From: Deltaproteobacteria bacterium
GTDB taxonomy: Bacteria > Desulfobacterota > Binatia > Binatales > Binataceae
Length of the DNA: 13,835 nt
Assembly: GCA_021780585.1 (NCBI GenBank)
Contig: JAJXYM010000239.1
Span: 1 to 13,835, forward strand
Direction: 5' to 3'
The notes beneath the pieces are model-generated. The model saw only the letters and a list, made by a program, of their open reading frames with translations. It ran no database searches and was not told where the DNA came from. The position numbers and the translations under genes were made by a program. Each line of letters opens with the position of its first letter. The first letter of the stretch is position 1. Positions 1 through 6,826 of this stretch are shown here, piece after piece.

Positions 1-34
1 CTCCCGCTCCTCGTCGTTCCCGATCTCAATGTAA

Positions 35-79
35 TTCCCAAGCTGGACGTCGCGGGTTCGAACCCCGCCGCCCGCTCCA
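35..79 (+). other. 3' half of tRNA-Gly(CCC); probable att site of an integrated element
   Basis: Seen: anticodon loop TTCCCAA (35-41), 3' anticodon stem GCTGG (42-46), variable loop, T stem GCGGG/CCCGC (52-56 and 64-68) around loop TTCGAAC, acceptor strand CGCCCGC (69-75), discriminator T76 and CCA (77-79), with a second CCA after it. A T at the discriminator, the CCC anticodon and the acceptor sequence fit tRNA-Gly. The 5' half is missing: bases 1-34 contain neither GCGGGCG nor a CCAGC strand to pair with GCTGG, and no D arm can be drawn. Known: tyrosine-recombinase islands use tRNA 3' halves as attachment sites and leave a 3' copy at the distal end. Inferred: the element lies left of base 35 and the rest of the window is original chromosome. 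A decayed tRNA duplicate is the alternative. Confidence 0.75.
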
Positions 80-82
80 CCA

Positions 83-432
83 ATTTCCCTTGTCTTTCTT
101 AGCGACCCTGCACGATGTGCTGGGTCGCCGCTCACCGATCGTTCATCGGAAGCCTGAGCAAAATGGCGGCGCTTCGGTGAAAACCCCGAGGTTGTCGACA
201 TAGCGGAATGTCGCGCACGAAATAGGGACTCCGCGCCGCTCCAGGGATTTCGAACGTCGCGAGGCGCCAGGAAAACCTCAAGTTGACGTCGGATTCCGGT
301 ACGGCGCGCACAAACCAGCGACCGTCGAAATTCGTCGGCGGTCCCATCAGCGGGCGGTCGTCTGAACCTTAACCAGACGGCTCAACTTTCTATTGCTTGG
401 GCGCCCAGGTAATCCAATGCACGGACAACGCG
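83..432. other. Gap without a convincing gene
   Basis: After the tRNA fragment and the 102-128 hairpin I see no recognisable gene. A 71-codon minus-strand reading frame (347 down to 132) starts with ATG but has no ribosome binding site and no motif I know, so it is probably chance. Short symmetrical elements are CGTCTG/CAGACG (359-364 and 374-379, 9-base loop) and the 10-base palindrome TGGGCGCCCA (398-407). Both lie past the stop of the 433-1857 minus gene and could affect its 3' end, but neither has a T tract. Confidence 0.4.
102..128. repeat. 27-base hairpin just downstream of the tRNA fragment
   Basis: GCGACCC (102-108) pairs with GGGTCGC (122-128). Inside a single T-T mismatch, GCAC (110-113) pairs with GTGC (117-120) around a GAT loop. 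No T tract follows on either strand, so it is not a textbook intrinsic terminator. It could still end the tRNA transcript, or be a protein-binding or mobile-element palindrome. Confidence 0.6.
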
Positions 433-1857
433 TCAGGGAATCAAAATCGCGGTAATCGTGCTACTCGCGTTGGTCTCGTCCGGCGGATTAGCCGGACTGA
501 TCGACGCGATCAGATATTCGCCGCTCACCGAAGTCGCGGGCGAAAATTTGAACGTAACGACCTTTTGCTTACCCGCGCCCACGGCCAGCTTCGCTGTGCC
601 CAACAAGGTATCGGTCGGATCTAGCTGGGCATCTGATGACAGATAATAACTGACTGTCGAACCTTTCGCGGTCGCCGCCGTACCGATATTCTTTACCAAC
701 AACCGCCCGGCGACCCAGGTTTTGCCAGACATGACCCTGGAAGCCACGCTCTGCCAATTGTCGGTCAGATCCGGCAACAACAGCGCGAAGTAGATTTGAA
801 ATCCAACATAGTCAGTCATCGAGAAGGACGTATGCGGTAGACCGATCGTGTCGAGTTGCAATGATAACCCGTAAATTATCGGCAACGGTCCGAGATCGGT
901 CGCCGACCACGTGTTGCTTGCTTCCACTACGTATTGCAGATGGTAGCTTCCGTCTTGAAGCACGATTTTGACTTGCCCGGCTGAGTCGATCGCCGAAGCG
1001 AAAGAGGTGAAATCGGAAATGCCCGACGCGCTGCTGTCGAACGTGGCTTGTGTCGTCCATTCACTGCCGTCGAAGCGGACCACTTTTATCGTGAGAGCGC
1101 CGCTATCGACCGCATATACCATTTCGGGTGAACCGTCCTGGGCTAAGGCAAGCGAAGGCGCAACGACGGGATAATCAAAGCACTCTCCGGTCCAAGAACC
1201 GTTTGCGCCGCGCTCCTCGCAAACCTGAGACGGCTGGTTGGCGACATTACTGAGACCGGCGATATGAACCGTGCCGTCGCCCGCGATTTCAATTGCGGTC
1301 GGCGTCACCTGCACTCCAAGATTCTCGATCTGCCATCCGCCGCCATTGAAATAAGCGTGCGCCAGTAAGCCGTTCGCCGCCGTATATGCAATATGCGGAA
1401 TGTCGTTCGCATCTATGGTCAATTGCGGCGCACCTATTCCAACTGTGTCGACGGTGTCGATTGTCTGCGACCGCCAGTGTCCTTTCTCAATATCGAGATA
1501 ATCCAATGCGATCGAGTAGGCCGTTCCCACAACTAAAGCCAAGTGCGGTCGATTTCGCGAATCCGTCGCGATAGTGATTGACCTCACATAGTAGTAGCCG
1601 CTGTATACTCCCTGCAGCGGAATGATGGCCGACGGTCCGCGGGCCCCAAGGCTATTAAACGTGGCGGAGCGGAGAATATCGTAGTTGCCGTGCGAGTCGT
1701 TGCAAACCAGATGCGACGTGCCGGCGGAATCGACCGCCAATGCGCCGCCGCCACAGAAGGGTATGGCCCCCGCCTTCCACTCGGCGCGCGCGGGTGCCGC
1801 GGCGAACGCCAACAGTCCGAGCAGCAAAGCAATAGAGGAACGAAGGCGAAGGACCAT
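433..1857 (-). CDS. Secreted propeller-repeat protein with C-terminal CARDB domain
   Basis: The 474-residue product starts with a clear Sec signal peptide: Arg near the N terminus, a Leu/Ala-rich core at about residues 8-20 and Ala-X-Ala before E26. The body has seven spaced repeats of a D-x-x-G-x-P-H-[LI] type, beginning near residues 43, 99, 149, 192, 239, 291 and 336, about 50 apart, as expected for a seven-bladed beta-propeller. Residues about 362-474 match the CARDB (cell-adhesion-related, APHP-like) beta-sandwich, including YYLSSDAQLDPTDTLLG. Such proteins are exported and often bind surfaces or polymers; the ligand here is unknown. The ATG fixes the signal peptide, and AAGG a few bases upstream is a modest ribosome site. 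TTGACT (1887-1892) and TCTACA (1865-1870) resemble a promoter but would make a nearly leaderless mRNA. Base composition is nearer 50% GC than its neighbours. Confidence 0.85.
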   Translation of the reverse strand: MVLRLRSSIALLLGLLAFAAAPARAEWKAGAIPFCGGGALAVDSAGTSHLVCNDSHGNYDILRSATFNSLGARGPSAIIPLQGVYSGYYYVRSITIATDSRNRPHLALVVGTAYSIALDYLDIEKGHWRSQTIDTVDTVGIGAPQLTIDANDIPHIAYTAANGLLAHAYFNGGGWQIENLGVQVTPTAIEIAGDGTVHIAGLSNVANQPSQVCEERGANGSWTGECFDYPVVAPSLALAQDGSPEMVYAVDSGALTIKVVRFDGSEWTTQATFDSSASGISDFTSFASAIDSAGQVKIVLQDGSYHLQYVVEASNTWSATDLGPLPIIYGLSLQLDTIGLPHTSFSMTDYVGFQIYFALLLPDLTDNWQSVASRVMSGKTWVAGRLLVKNIGTAATAKGSTVSYYLSSDAQLDPTDTLLGTAKLAVGAGKQKVVTFKFSPATSVSGEYLIASISPANPPDETNASSTITAILIP

Positions 1858-2040
1858 GCGGCCTTGTAGACTAACCTTTTGATGCGAGTCAAGTCTTCCG
1901 CGCTCAATCGGCGCGTCTATGATACTGACAACGCATCTGTTGTGCGTATTTCGCCATCAGCTCGTACGGCTTGGCCTGTTTTCCGTTGCCCGTCAGATTA
2001 TAGGTGGAATTTCTGGTTGCTTTCGTCGACGCCAGTGGCT
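1858..2040 (-). other. Short gap with a possible coding scrap
   Basis: On the minus strand, one frame stays open from about 2040 to a TGA at 1904-1906. It encodes a protein-like stretch containing NLTGNGKQAKPYELMAKYAQQ, but has no good start codon. It begins right after the acyl-CoA dehydrogenase remnant and may be a piece of another gene from the same rearrangement. I do not recognise it, and chance is possible. Confidence 0.2.
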
Positions 2041-2265
2041 TTAGCGGTACGGCATAAACTCCCGCCCGAAAATCTCTCGCGCGACAATTCTCTTCATGAC
2101 TTCGGGCGTGCCGTCGCAGATCTCCAGTCCGATAACGTCGCGCAGCCGTTGTTCGAACGGCGGCGACTGATCATAGCCCATCCAGCCGTGCCAGATGATG
2201 CGGGCATGGATCATCTCGACGGCCATCTTGGACCCCAACCATTTGGCGGGCGCCGCCGGGGCGCG
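2041..2265 (-). pseudogene. C-terminal remnant of a second acyl-CoA dehydrogenase
   Basis: The frame ending in TAA at 2041-2043 encodes about 73 residues that read as the last helices of an acyl-CoA dehydrogenase: AKWLGSKMAVEMIHARI, then HGWMGYDQ, PFEQRLRDVIGLEICDGTPE and VMKRIVAREIFGREF. The RLRDV-GLEI-DGT pattern resembles cyclohexanecarboxyl-CoA or succinyl-type dehydrogenases more than the intact gene next to it. Homology stops within a few bases of the TAG (2268-2270) of the upstream dehydrogenase, in another frame, and no N-terminal or FAD-binding part exists. The simplest reading is two tandem dehydrogenase genes with a deletion from just after the first into the 3' end of the second. 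The frame remains open further upstream, but only as a shadow of the intact gene. Confidence 0.7.
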
Positions 2266-2267
2266 AC

Positions 2268-3416
2268 CTATTGGCCGTGCGCCGAAAGCCCGAGCATATT
2301 GCGAGCGATCATCCAGCGGTGGATTTCCGAAGTTCCGTGTCCGATACGCCAGACCCTCACCTGGCGGTAAAAGCTCTGGATGGGAAGCTCGCGCGTATAA
2401 CCCATGCCACCGAATATCTGGAGCGCGCGATCGGTAACGCGCTGGGCCATTTCGGTGGCGTACAACTTGGCGATAAAAGCCTCGTTGCGGATGCGCCGTT
2501 TGCTGTCGGCCAGCCAAGCCGCCCGGTAGACCAGAAGCCGCGCCGCCTCCAGCTCGACCTCCGAGTCGGCCAACATCCATTGGATCGCCTGGCGCGCGCC
2601 AATCGGCTTTCCCCACGTCGTGCGCTGCTTCGCCCACTCGGTCGCCAAATCGAGGCAGCGCTGGGCGATGCCGAGCTGAAAGGCGGATATCTTCAGCCGA
2701 CCATGGGTGAGCTGCAGGTCGGCAATCGCAAATCCGCCGCCCACTTCGCCCAGCCGGTTTGCGTCAGGCACTACGCAATCGACGAAGCTCAGCTCGTGCG
2801 GGTCCCAGTCATCTCCCATCGTGGGAATCTGCCGCGCGACTGTGAACCCCGGCGTTCCTTTCTCGACCAAAAAGCAGGTGATGCCGTGCGCTCCGGCGCG
2901 CGGATCTGTAGTGGTGAAAAGGATGACGAAGTCGGCGCCCTCGACGTACGAGATGAAGGTTTTCGTCCCATTGATAGTCCAATGGTCTCCATCCTTCTTC
3001 GCCACCGTGCGGATGCTGGCGAAGTCCGAACCTCCGCCCGGCTCGGTGAACGCATAGCAGCTATGCTTTTCACCGGAGATAATCGGGAAAAAGAAACGCT
3101 TCTTCTGATCTTCGTTGCCCAGGTAGAGCGCCGGCTCCGGACTTCCACCGAACTCGAACATCGCGGGATGCTTGAAAAGTTCCTCGTCCACCAGGCACAG
3201 CCCGAGGTTGCTGACGCCGGCGCCGCCAAACTCGGGCGGCGCTTCCAGCGCCCAGAAACCCTGCTCACGTCCCTTGCGTTCGAGCGCGAAGCGGGTTTCC
3301 ACGCCCAGCTTGCCATGGATTAGAAAGTCGCGCTCGAGCGGCATCAGTTCACGCTCACGGAAGCGCCGCACGCTCTCCACCATCAGCCTGAGATCTTCGC
3401 TAACCTCGAAATCCAT
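2268..3416 (-). CDS. Acyl-CoA dehydrogenase family flavoprotein
   Basis: At 382 residues this is standard length for the family, which oxidises acyl-CoA thioesters at C2-C3 with FAD and passes electrons to ETF in the cytoplasm. Seen: an N-terminal helical domain (1-115); the middle beta domain with CYAFTEPGGGSD (120-131) and WTINGTKTFIS (146-156), which contact FAD and substrate; and a C-terminal helical domain with QRTTWGKPIGARQAIQWMLAD (264-284, one residue left out of any exact count) and IFGGMGYTRELP (334-345). The segment that normally carries the catalytic Glu (E-G-T) reads R-I-G-H360-G-T-S-E-I-H-R, so Glu is His; the alternative helix-G position is Gly239. It may therefore act on an unusual substrate, need a partner subunit, or not be a classical dehydrogenase. 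AGGAG (3425-3429) eight bases before the ATG supports this start. A second dehydrogenase remnant lies directly downstream. Confidence 0.9.
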   Translation of the reverse strand: MDFEVSEDLRLMVESVRRFRERELMPLERDFLIHGKLGVETRFALERKGREQGFWALEAPPEFGGAGVSNLGLCLVDEELFKHPAMFEFGGSPEPALYLGNEDQKKRFFFPIISGEKHSCYAFTEPGGGSDFASIRTVAKKDGDHWTINGTKTFISYVEGADFVILFTTTDPRAGAHGITCFLVEKGTPGFTVARQIPTMGDDWDPHELSFVDCVVPDANRLGEVGGGFAIADLQLTHGRLKISAFQLGIAQRCLDLATEWAKQRTTWGKPIGARQAIQWMLADSEVELEAARLLVYRAAWLADSKRRIRNEAFIAKLYATEMAQRVTDRALQIFGGMGYTRELPIQSFYRQVRVWRIGHGTSEIHRWMIARNMLGLSAHGQ

Positions 3417-3624
3417 GCCCCTGTCTCCTCTCGCGCGTGAGCGCCATCGAGGGGCCGCCGCCCCAGCGCATAATCCGCATCAGACCTCCCGGCGTGGAGT
3501 ACTTCGCAACGTCGTGGAACACGGCGGGCCACAACAGACCGATCGCAATCGCGATCAAGAATCGACCGATTCGCTTCGCGTTATTTCGTCCACTGGCCGT
3601 TCTTAACCCACCCGATCGGAGCAT
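3400..3624 (-). CDS. Doubtful small membrane protein
   Basis: A 74-codon frame with an ATG start overlaps the first 17 bases of the acyl-CoA dehydrogenase gene. It encodes one plausible membrane segment (FLIAIAIGLLWPAVFHDV, about residues 23-40) followed by an Arg-rich tail. No ribosome site is seen and I recognise no family. It could be a real small gene co-transcribed with the dehydrogenase, or a chance frame in the leader. Confidence 0.2.
   Translation of the reverse strand: MLRSGGLRTASGRNNAKRIGRFLIAIAIGLLWPAVFHDVAKYSTPGGLMRIMRWGGGPSMALTRERRQGHGFRG
3425..3429 (-). promoter_or_regulatory. Ribosome binding site of the acyl-CoA dehydrogenase
   Basis: AGGAG on the minus strand, eight bases before the ATG at 3414-3416. 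It settles the start of that gene. Confidence 0.6.
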
Positions 3625-4083
3625 TAAGCGTGCCGATTACGAGCCGGCAGGAACGCCCGCCGTCGCCGCCCGACGGGGAGTGCGCTGCGTGCTGACGCCG
3701 TCGCCGGCGTCGCCGGGCGGAGCACTAATCGTGCGCTGAATTAGCCAACCCGTTTGAAGTTCGTACTTCACGCTAATCCCGACATGATACTTTTGGTAAC
3801 AGCGAACTGGAGCCAAACAGCACAGTCGCCGCCTCGTGGAATCCTCTTCAACTTGCCAATCGGCCGGAATTCGCTAGCAACCGTGGCACGCTCCATGCTT
3901 TTCGCTTCAGCGGTCGTGAGTTGACGGCCGGGAACGGAGTCAATTTGGCGCGCCGTCAGCGCCTTGGCTGGCCGAAGCGTTCGGCGGCGCGGTGCGGCCG
4001 TACGCGGTGGCGGCCAAAGATACGGCGGGCGACGCCGCGCGGAAAGGCGAATCCCAGTGAAGCAGCGCGCATGCGAAGATGAA
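3625..4083. other. Intergenic region between the divergent dehydrogenase and mutase genes
   Basis: No convincing gene. It holds a 4-base-loop hairpin GACGCCG/CGGCGTC (3694-3711, no T tract), CTAAT/ATTAG inverted copies (3725-3729 and 3740-3744) and the palindrome at 3755-3770. The mutase frame stays open back to 3964, but that 40-codon extension is Arg/Gly-rich and unlike the family, so I treat it as untranslated. A minus-strand frame (4098 down to 3768) has no recognisable motifs. I looked for a cobalamin riboswitch (B12 box and core) and did not find one. Confidence 0.5.
3755..3770. promoter_or_regulatory. Candidate operator palindrome upstream of the mutase cluster
   Basis: TGAAGT and ACTTCA form a perfect 6-base inverted repeat separated by TCGT. 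About 15 bases downstream is GATACT (3786-3791), a fair -10 box on the plus strand, which would put the palindrome over the -35 region, the usual place for a TetR- or GntR-type repressor site. No such regulator is encoded nearby and no good -35 box is visible. Confidence 0.3.
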
Positions 4084-5700
4084 ATGGGCGTAACCACCAC
4101 TTCAGGAATACCTCTGAAGACGGTCTATACGCCGGCTGACATTGCCGAACTGGACTACGAGCGCGAGATTGGCGACCCAGGGCGCGAGCCGTATACGCGC
4201 GGACCTTATCCCGAAATGTATCGGGCGCGGCCCTGGCGTATATTCCAGCTCTCCGGCTACGGACTGCCCGAAGACGAGCGCGATCGCATCAGGTTCCTGC
4301 TCGAACATGGCGAAACCGGCTTTATCATGGAGCCGGACCTCATGACGCTCTACGGGATGTACGATCTCGACAGCCCGGAGGTATACGAGCGCCGCGAGGA
4401 GTTGGGCATGTACGGCGCGCCGCTGCTGTCATTGCGCGAGTACGAGCGGGCGCTGGAAGGCATACCGATTGAAAAACTCTACGCGCATCCGGGCGCCGCC
4501 ACGCCGATTTGCTCGCCGTACTGCCACGCATGCTATTTTTCCGTCGCTCGGAACAGAGGCATTCCGTTGCGCGAGCTTCGCGGCACCGGCGAGGGCGATT
4601 TCTTCCTCGCCTACCTCGCGACCCCGATGACCAAACTGATCCCGCCCGAGCATGGCCTCAGGCTCAACTGCGACCTGATCGAGTTTTGCGTCGAAAACCT
4701 CCCCGGCTGGGTTCCCGTTTCGGTGCCGGGCACCAACGCCAGGGAGAGCGGCCTCAACGGCGTCCAGCAGATCGCGGTCACCTTCGCGAACAACATCGCA
4801 TACATCGAGGAACTGCTCCGGCGCGGTCGCCACAAGATTGATGACTTCGCACACACCCTCGGCGGCGTTGGATTCTGCCCGCACATGGATTTCTTCGAGG
4901 ATATCGCGATCATGCGGGCGGCGCGCCGGATGTGGTGCAGGCTGCTCAAGGAGCGTTATGGCGCGGCGGACCCGCGCTCGACGCGACTGAGGATCCACGT
5001 CAATGTTGAGGGCAGCACCTCCACCCGTCAGCAGCCGCTCAACAATATCGTGCGCGGCACGGTCGGCATGATGGCGGCCGCGCTCGGCGGAGTGCAATCC
5101 GCGGGAGTCACCGCGTTCGACGAAGCGATATGCATCCCGTCCGAACAGGCGCATATCATGTCGGTGCGCACCCAGCAAATCCTGCAGCTCGAAAGCGGCA
5201 TCGCCAACGTCGTCGATCCGCTGGCCGGATCGTACTTTGTCGAACATCTGACCAATGAGGTCGAAACACGGGCCTGGGACTATCTGAACGCAATCGAGCG
5301 CCACGGCGGCTTTATCGCGGCGCTCAAGTCCGGGTGGCTCCATCGCGAGACCGCGCGTGAGGCGATGGCTTATGAGCAAAAGGTAAACCGCGGCGAGATC
5401 AAAGTCGTCGGCGTCAACTGCGAGCGGATGGAAGAGGAGCCGTACCAGGTTCCGGTGTTCTCCGCGCGCCCGGGCGAAGAGGTATATCGCATCATCAGCG
5501 AGCGGTTGGAGGAGTTGAAACGCGAACGCGACCCACGCGAGGCCGCCGGCGCGCTCGACAATTTGCGCCGGGCGCTGGAGAGCGAGGAAAACGTGATGCC
5601 GGCGATGATGCGCGCGGTGACGGCGGGGCTGACCGCGTGCGAGATTGGCAACGTCGAACGCGCCGCCTTCGGCGTATGGGAGGCGCCCCTGCCGCTCTGA
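4084..5700 (+). CDS. B12-dependent acyl-CoA mutase, catalytic (large) subunit, divergent
   Basis: The 538-residue protein matches the TIM-barrel subunit of the methylmalonyl-CoA mutase family, which uses adenosylcobalamin radicals to rearrange acyl-CoA carbon skeletons. Seen: RGPYPEMYRARPW (39-51), the CoA-channel signature; DFFEDIAIMRAARRMW (269-284); FDEA (345-348); ESGIANVVDPLAGSYFVE (370-387). The B12 domain is absent, as in two-subunit enzymes, and is supplied by the next gene 19 bases on. Compared by eye with the Propionibacterium enzyme, Tyr89 is Leu56, Thr85 is Arg52, Arg87 is Phe54, Gln197 is Glu170, Arg207 is about Thr180 and His244 is Asn218. The C-terminal half looks closer to isobutyryl/2-hydroxyisobutyryl-type mutases, but those keep the His. 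The substrate cannot be named. ATG 4084 is chosen because homology begins just after it; the ribosome site (GAAGATGAA) is weak. Confidence 0.85.
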   Translation: MGVTTTSGIPLKTVYTPADIAELDYEREIGDPGREPYTRGPYPEMYRARPWRIFQLSGYGLPEDERDRIRFLLEHGETGFIMEPDLMTLYGMYDLDSPEVYERREELGMYGAPLLSLREYERALEGIPIEKLYAHPGAATPICSPYCHACYFSVARNRGIPLRELRGTGEGDFFLAYLATPMTKLIPPEHGLRLNCDLIEFCVENLPGWVPVSVPGTNARESGLNGVQQIAVTFANNIAYIEELLRRGRHKIDDFAHTLGGVGFCPHMDFFEDIAIMRAARRMWCRLLKERYGAADPRSTRLRIHVNVEGSTSTRQQPLNNIVRGTVGMMAAALGGVQSAGVTAFDEAICIPSEQAHIMSVRTQQILQLESGIANVVDPLAGSYFVEHLTNEVETRAWDYLNAIERHGGFIAALKSGWLHRETAREAMAYEQKVNRGEIKVVGVNCERMEEEPYQVPVFSARPGEEVYRIISERLEELKRERDPREAAGALDNLRRALESEENVMPAMMRAVTAGLTACEIGNVERAAFGVWEAPLPL

Positions 5701-5707
5701 CCCGGGC

Positions 5708-5712
5708 GGAGG
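5708..5712 (+). promoter_or_regulatory. Ribosome binding site of the B12-binding subunit
   Basis: GGAGG seven bases before ATG 5720. It decides the start against a longer open frame reaching back to 5645 inside the large-subunit gene. Confidence 0.75.
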
Positions 5713-5719
5713 ATTGAGT

Positions 5720-6133
5720 ATGGAAACGCGAATCAGAGTTCTCACCGTGCGGCCGAGCCTCGACGGCCATTGGCGCGGCCTCGCGGTAGTGTCGACCGCG
5801 TTGCGCGACGCCGGCATGGAAGTGATTTATGGAGGCGTCGCGTTGAACGCCGACGAAATTACCAGTGCGGCGATCCAGGAAGACGTCGATGTAATTGGTC
5901 TGAGTATGTACGGCCGCTTCGGGATCGCTTACAAGGTGTGTGAAATGCTTCGCGATCTGCCCGGCCGGCGCCCGTTGCTGCTGGTTGGCGGGGCGGTTCC
6001 GCCGGACGAGATCCAGCCGCTTAAAGATTCGGGCGTGGACGGGATTTTCGTGGCGGGTTCGAGCCTGGATTCGATCGTCGCATACATCCGCGCGAAGTGC
6101 CGCGAACGCGCCGATGACGCGGAGGCTTCGTGA
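5720..6133 (+). CDS. B12-dependent acyl-CoA mutase, cobalamin-binding (small) subunit
   Basis: The 137-residue protein is a stand-alone Rossmann-like cobalamin-binding domain. The signature D15-G-H17-W-R-G20 is present, and His17 should be the lower axial ligand of cobalt. The second element, usually S-x-L, reads S62-M-Y, and the third is V-G90-G91. The length is that of small subunits of two-part mutases. It lies 19 bases after the large subunit with a strong GGAGG site, so the two are almost surely co-translated as one enzyme. The S-M-Y change sits beside the dimethylbenzimidazole tail pocket. No MeaB-type chaperone gene is in the window. Confidence 0.9.
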   Translation: METRIRVLTVRPSLDGHWRGLAVVSTALRDAGMEVIYGGVALNADEITSAAIQEDVDVIGLSMYGRFGIAYKVCEMLRDLPGRRPLLLVGGAVPPDEIQPLKDSGVDGIFVAGSSLDSIVAYIRAKCRERADDAEAS

Positions 6134-6194
6134 ACCGCGGCGCGCGCGGCCTGGAGGTGACGGCGGAATTGAATTGGAACCCCGGCTTCCCGGC

Positions 6195-6317
6195 ATGGTT
6201 ATCGCTCCGAGCCTGAATTGCCGCGGCGACGAGCGGATAGTCGATTACGTTCAGCGAGCGGAGCTTTTGCGTCATGGCTCCAGATGCTTTGCGACGGATA
6301 GCGGGCTAATCATATGA
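6195..6317 (+). CDS. Doubtful 40-codon frame in the mutase/hydratase gap
   Basis: Between the small subunit and the first MaoC gene are 180 bases. One frame with an ATG at 6195 runs to a TGA that overlaps the next start codon as ATGA (6314-6317), the arrangement used for translational coupling. The product resembles nothing I know, there is no ribosome site, and the frame also continues upstream in shadow. It might be a leader peptide or a decayed gene end, but chance is more likely. Confidence 0.15.
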   Translation: MVIAPSLNCRGDERIVDYVQRAELLRHGSRCFATDSGLII

Positions 6318-6817
6318 ACGTCTCCCTTTCCATCATCTGCGAACGGATCAAGCGTGAGTTGGGCAAGAGCCGCCGGTTGCCCGTTGGAACCATTCGGCGG
6401 CGCGAGTTCGAGCGCTTCGCGATTGCGGCCGACGATCACAACCGGTTGTTCTTCGACGACGCGTTCGCACGCTCCCACGGCTACAAGTCCGCGTTCGCGC
6501 CGCCGTTATATCTGAGCAGCGTGATGGGTTGGGAGGCTGGACCGCCGCAGGAATCGTTGCGCGCGGACGGCACGCCATCGAACGACGCGACCGCGCTTGC
6601 GATCGAGGGTCTCAGGCTGATGGGTGGGGGGCAGGAACTCGAGTTTCATCGGCCGGTGGCCGACGAAACCGACGTCGTGATGGAGTTCAGCGTCACCAAC
6701 GTGGAGTTCAAGCAGGGACGTTCGGGGGAACTGCTCGTGATCGAAGTTCAGAAGAAATATCTGGACGGCGAAGGGCGTCCGCTGGTCACTTGCCGGGAGA
6801 ATTTCATCGCCCGCTGA
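6314..6817 (+). CDS. MaoC-like hot-dog protein, N-terminal-half type (FAS1-like dehydratase)
   Basis: This 167-residue protein has the single hot-dog fold layout of MaoC N-terminal domains (HadA-like). The region where a hydratase carries its Asp-x4-His reads A-D-D41-H-N-R-L-F46-F-D: the Asp and Asn are kept but the His is Phe. It is followed by HGYKSAFAPPLYLSSV (55-70), the typical A-P-P turn. In split hydratases of this kind one subunit binds CoA and the other holds the catalytic pair, and this looks like the supporting half. The next gene starts 19 bases later and supplies the His. The ATG has no clear ribosome site, and the 180-base gap upstream is long for an operon with such close spacing elsewhere. 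Confidence 0.8.
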   Translation: MNVSLSIICERIKRELGKSRRLPVGTIRRREFERFAIAADDHNRLFFDDAFARSHGYKSAFAPPLYLSSVMGWEAGPPQESLRADGTPSNDATALAIEGLRLMGGGQELEFHRPVADETDVVMEFSVTNVEFKQGRSGELLVIEVQKKYLDGEGRPLVTCRENFIAR

Positions 6818-6826
6818 ATTTTTGCC

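Noticed and set aside
2028..2042. GCCACTG on the minus strand as part of a cobalamin riboswitch
   Set aside because: The heptamer stands alone without the B12 box or core helices, and it does not precede a B12 gene.
3694..3711. GC hairpin as an intrinsic terminator
   Set aside because: No T tract follows on either strand, and no gene ends nearby.
3964..4083. Forty-codon N-terminal extension of the mutase large subunit
   Set aside because: It is Arg/Gly-rich and out of character with the family, and homology begins after ATG 4084.
3768..4098. 110-codon minus-strand frame upstream of the mutase
   Set aside because: No ribosome site or recognisable motif, and it overlaps the mutase start.
5645..5719. 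Longer start for the B12-binding subunit
   Set aside because: It lies inside the large-subunit gene, and GGAGG sits at ideal distance from ATG 5720.
4429..5817. Long minus-strand frame opposite the mutase genes
   Set aside because: It is the antisense shadow of a well-supported pair of genes in GC-rich DNA.
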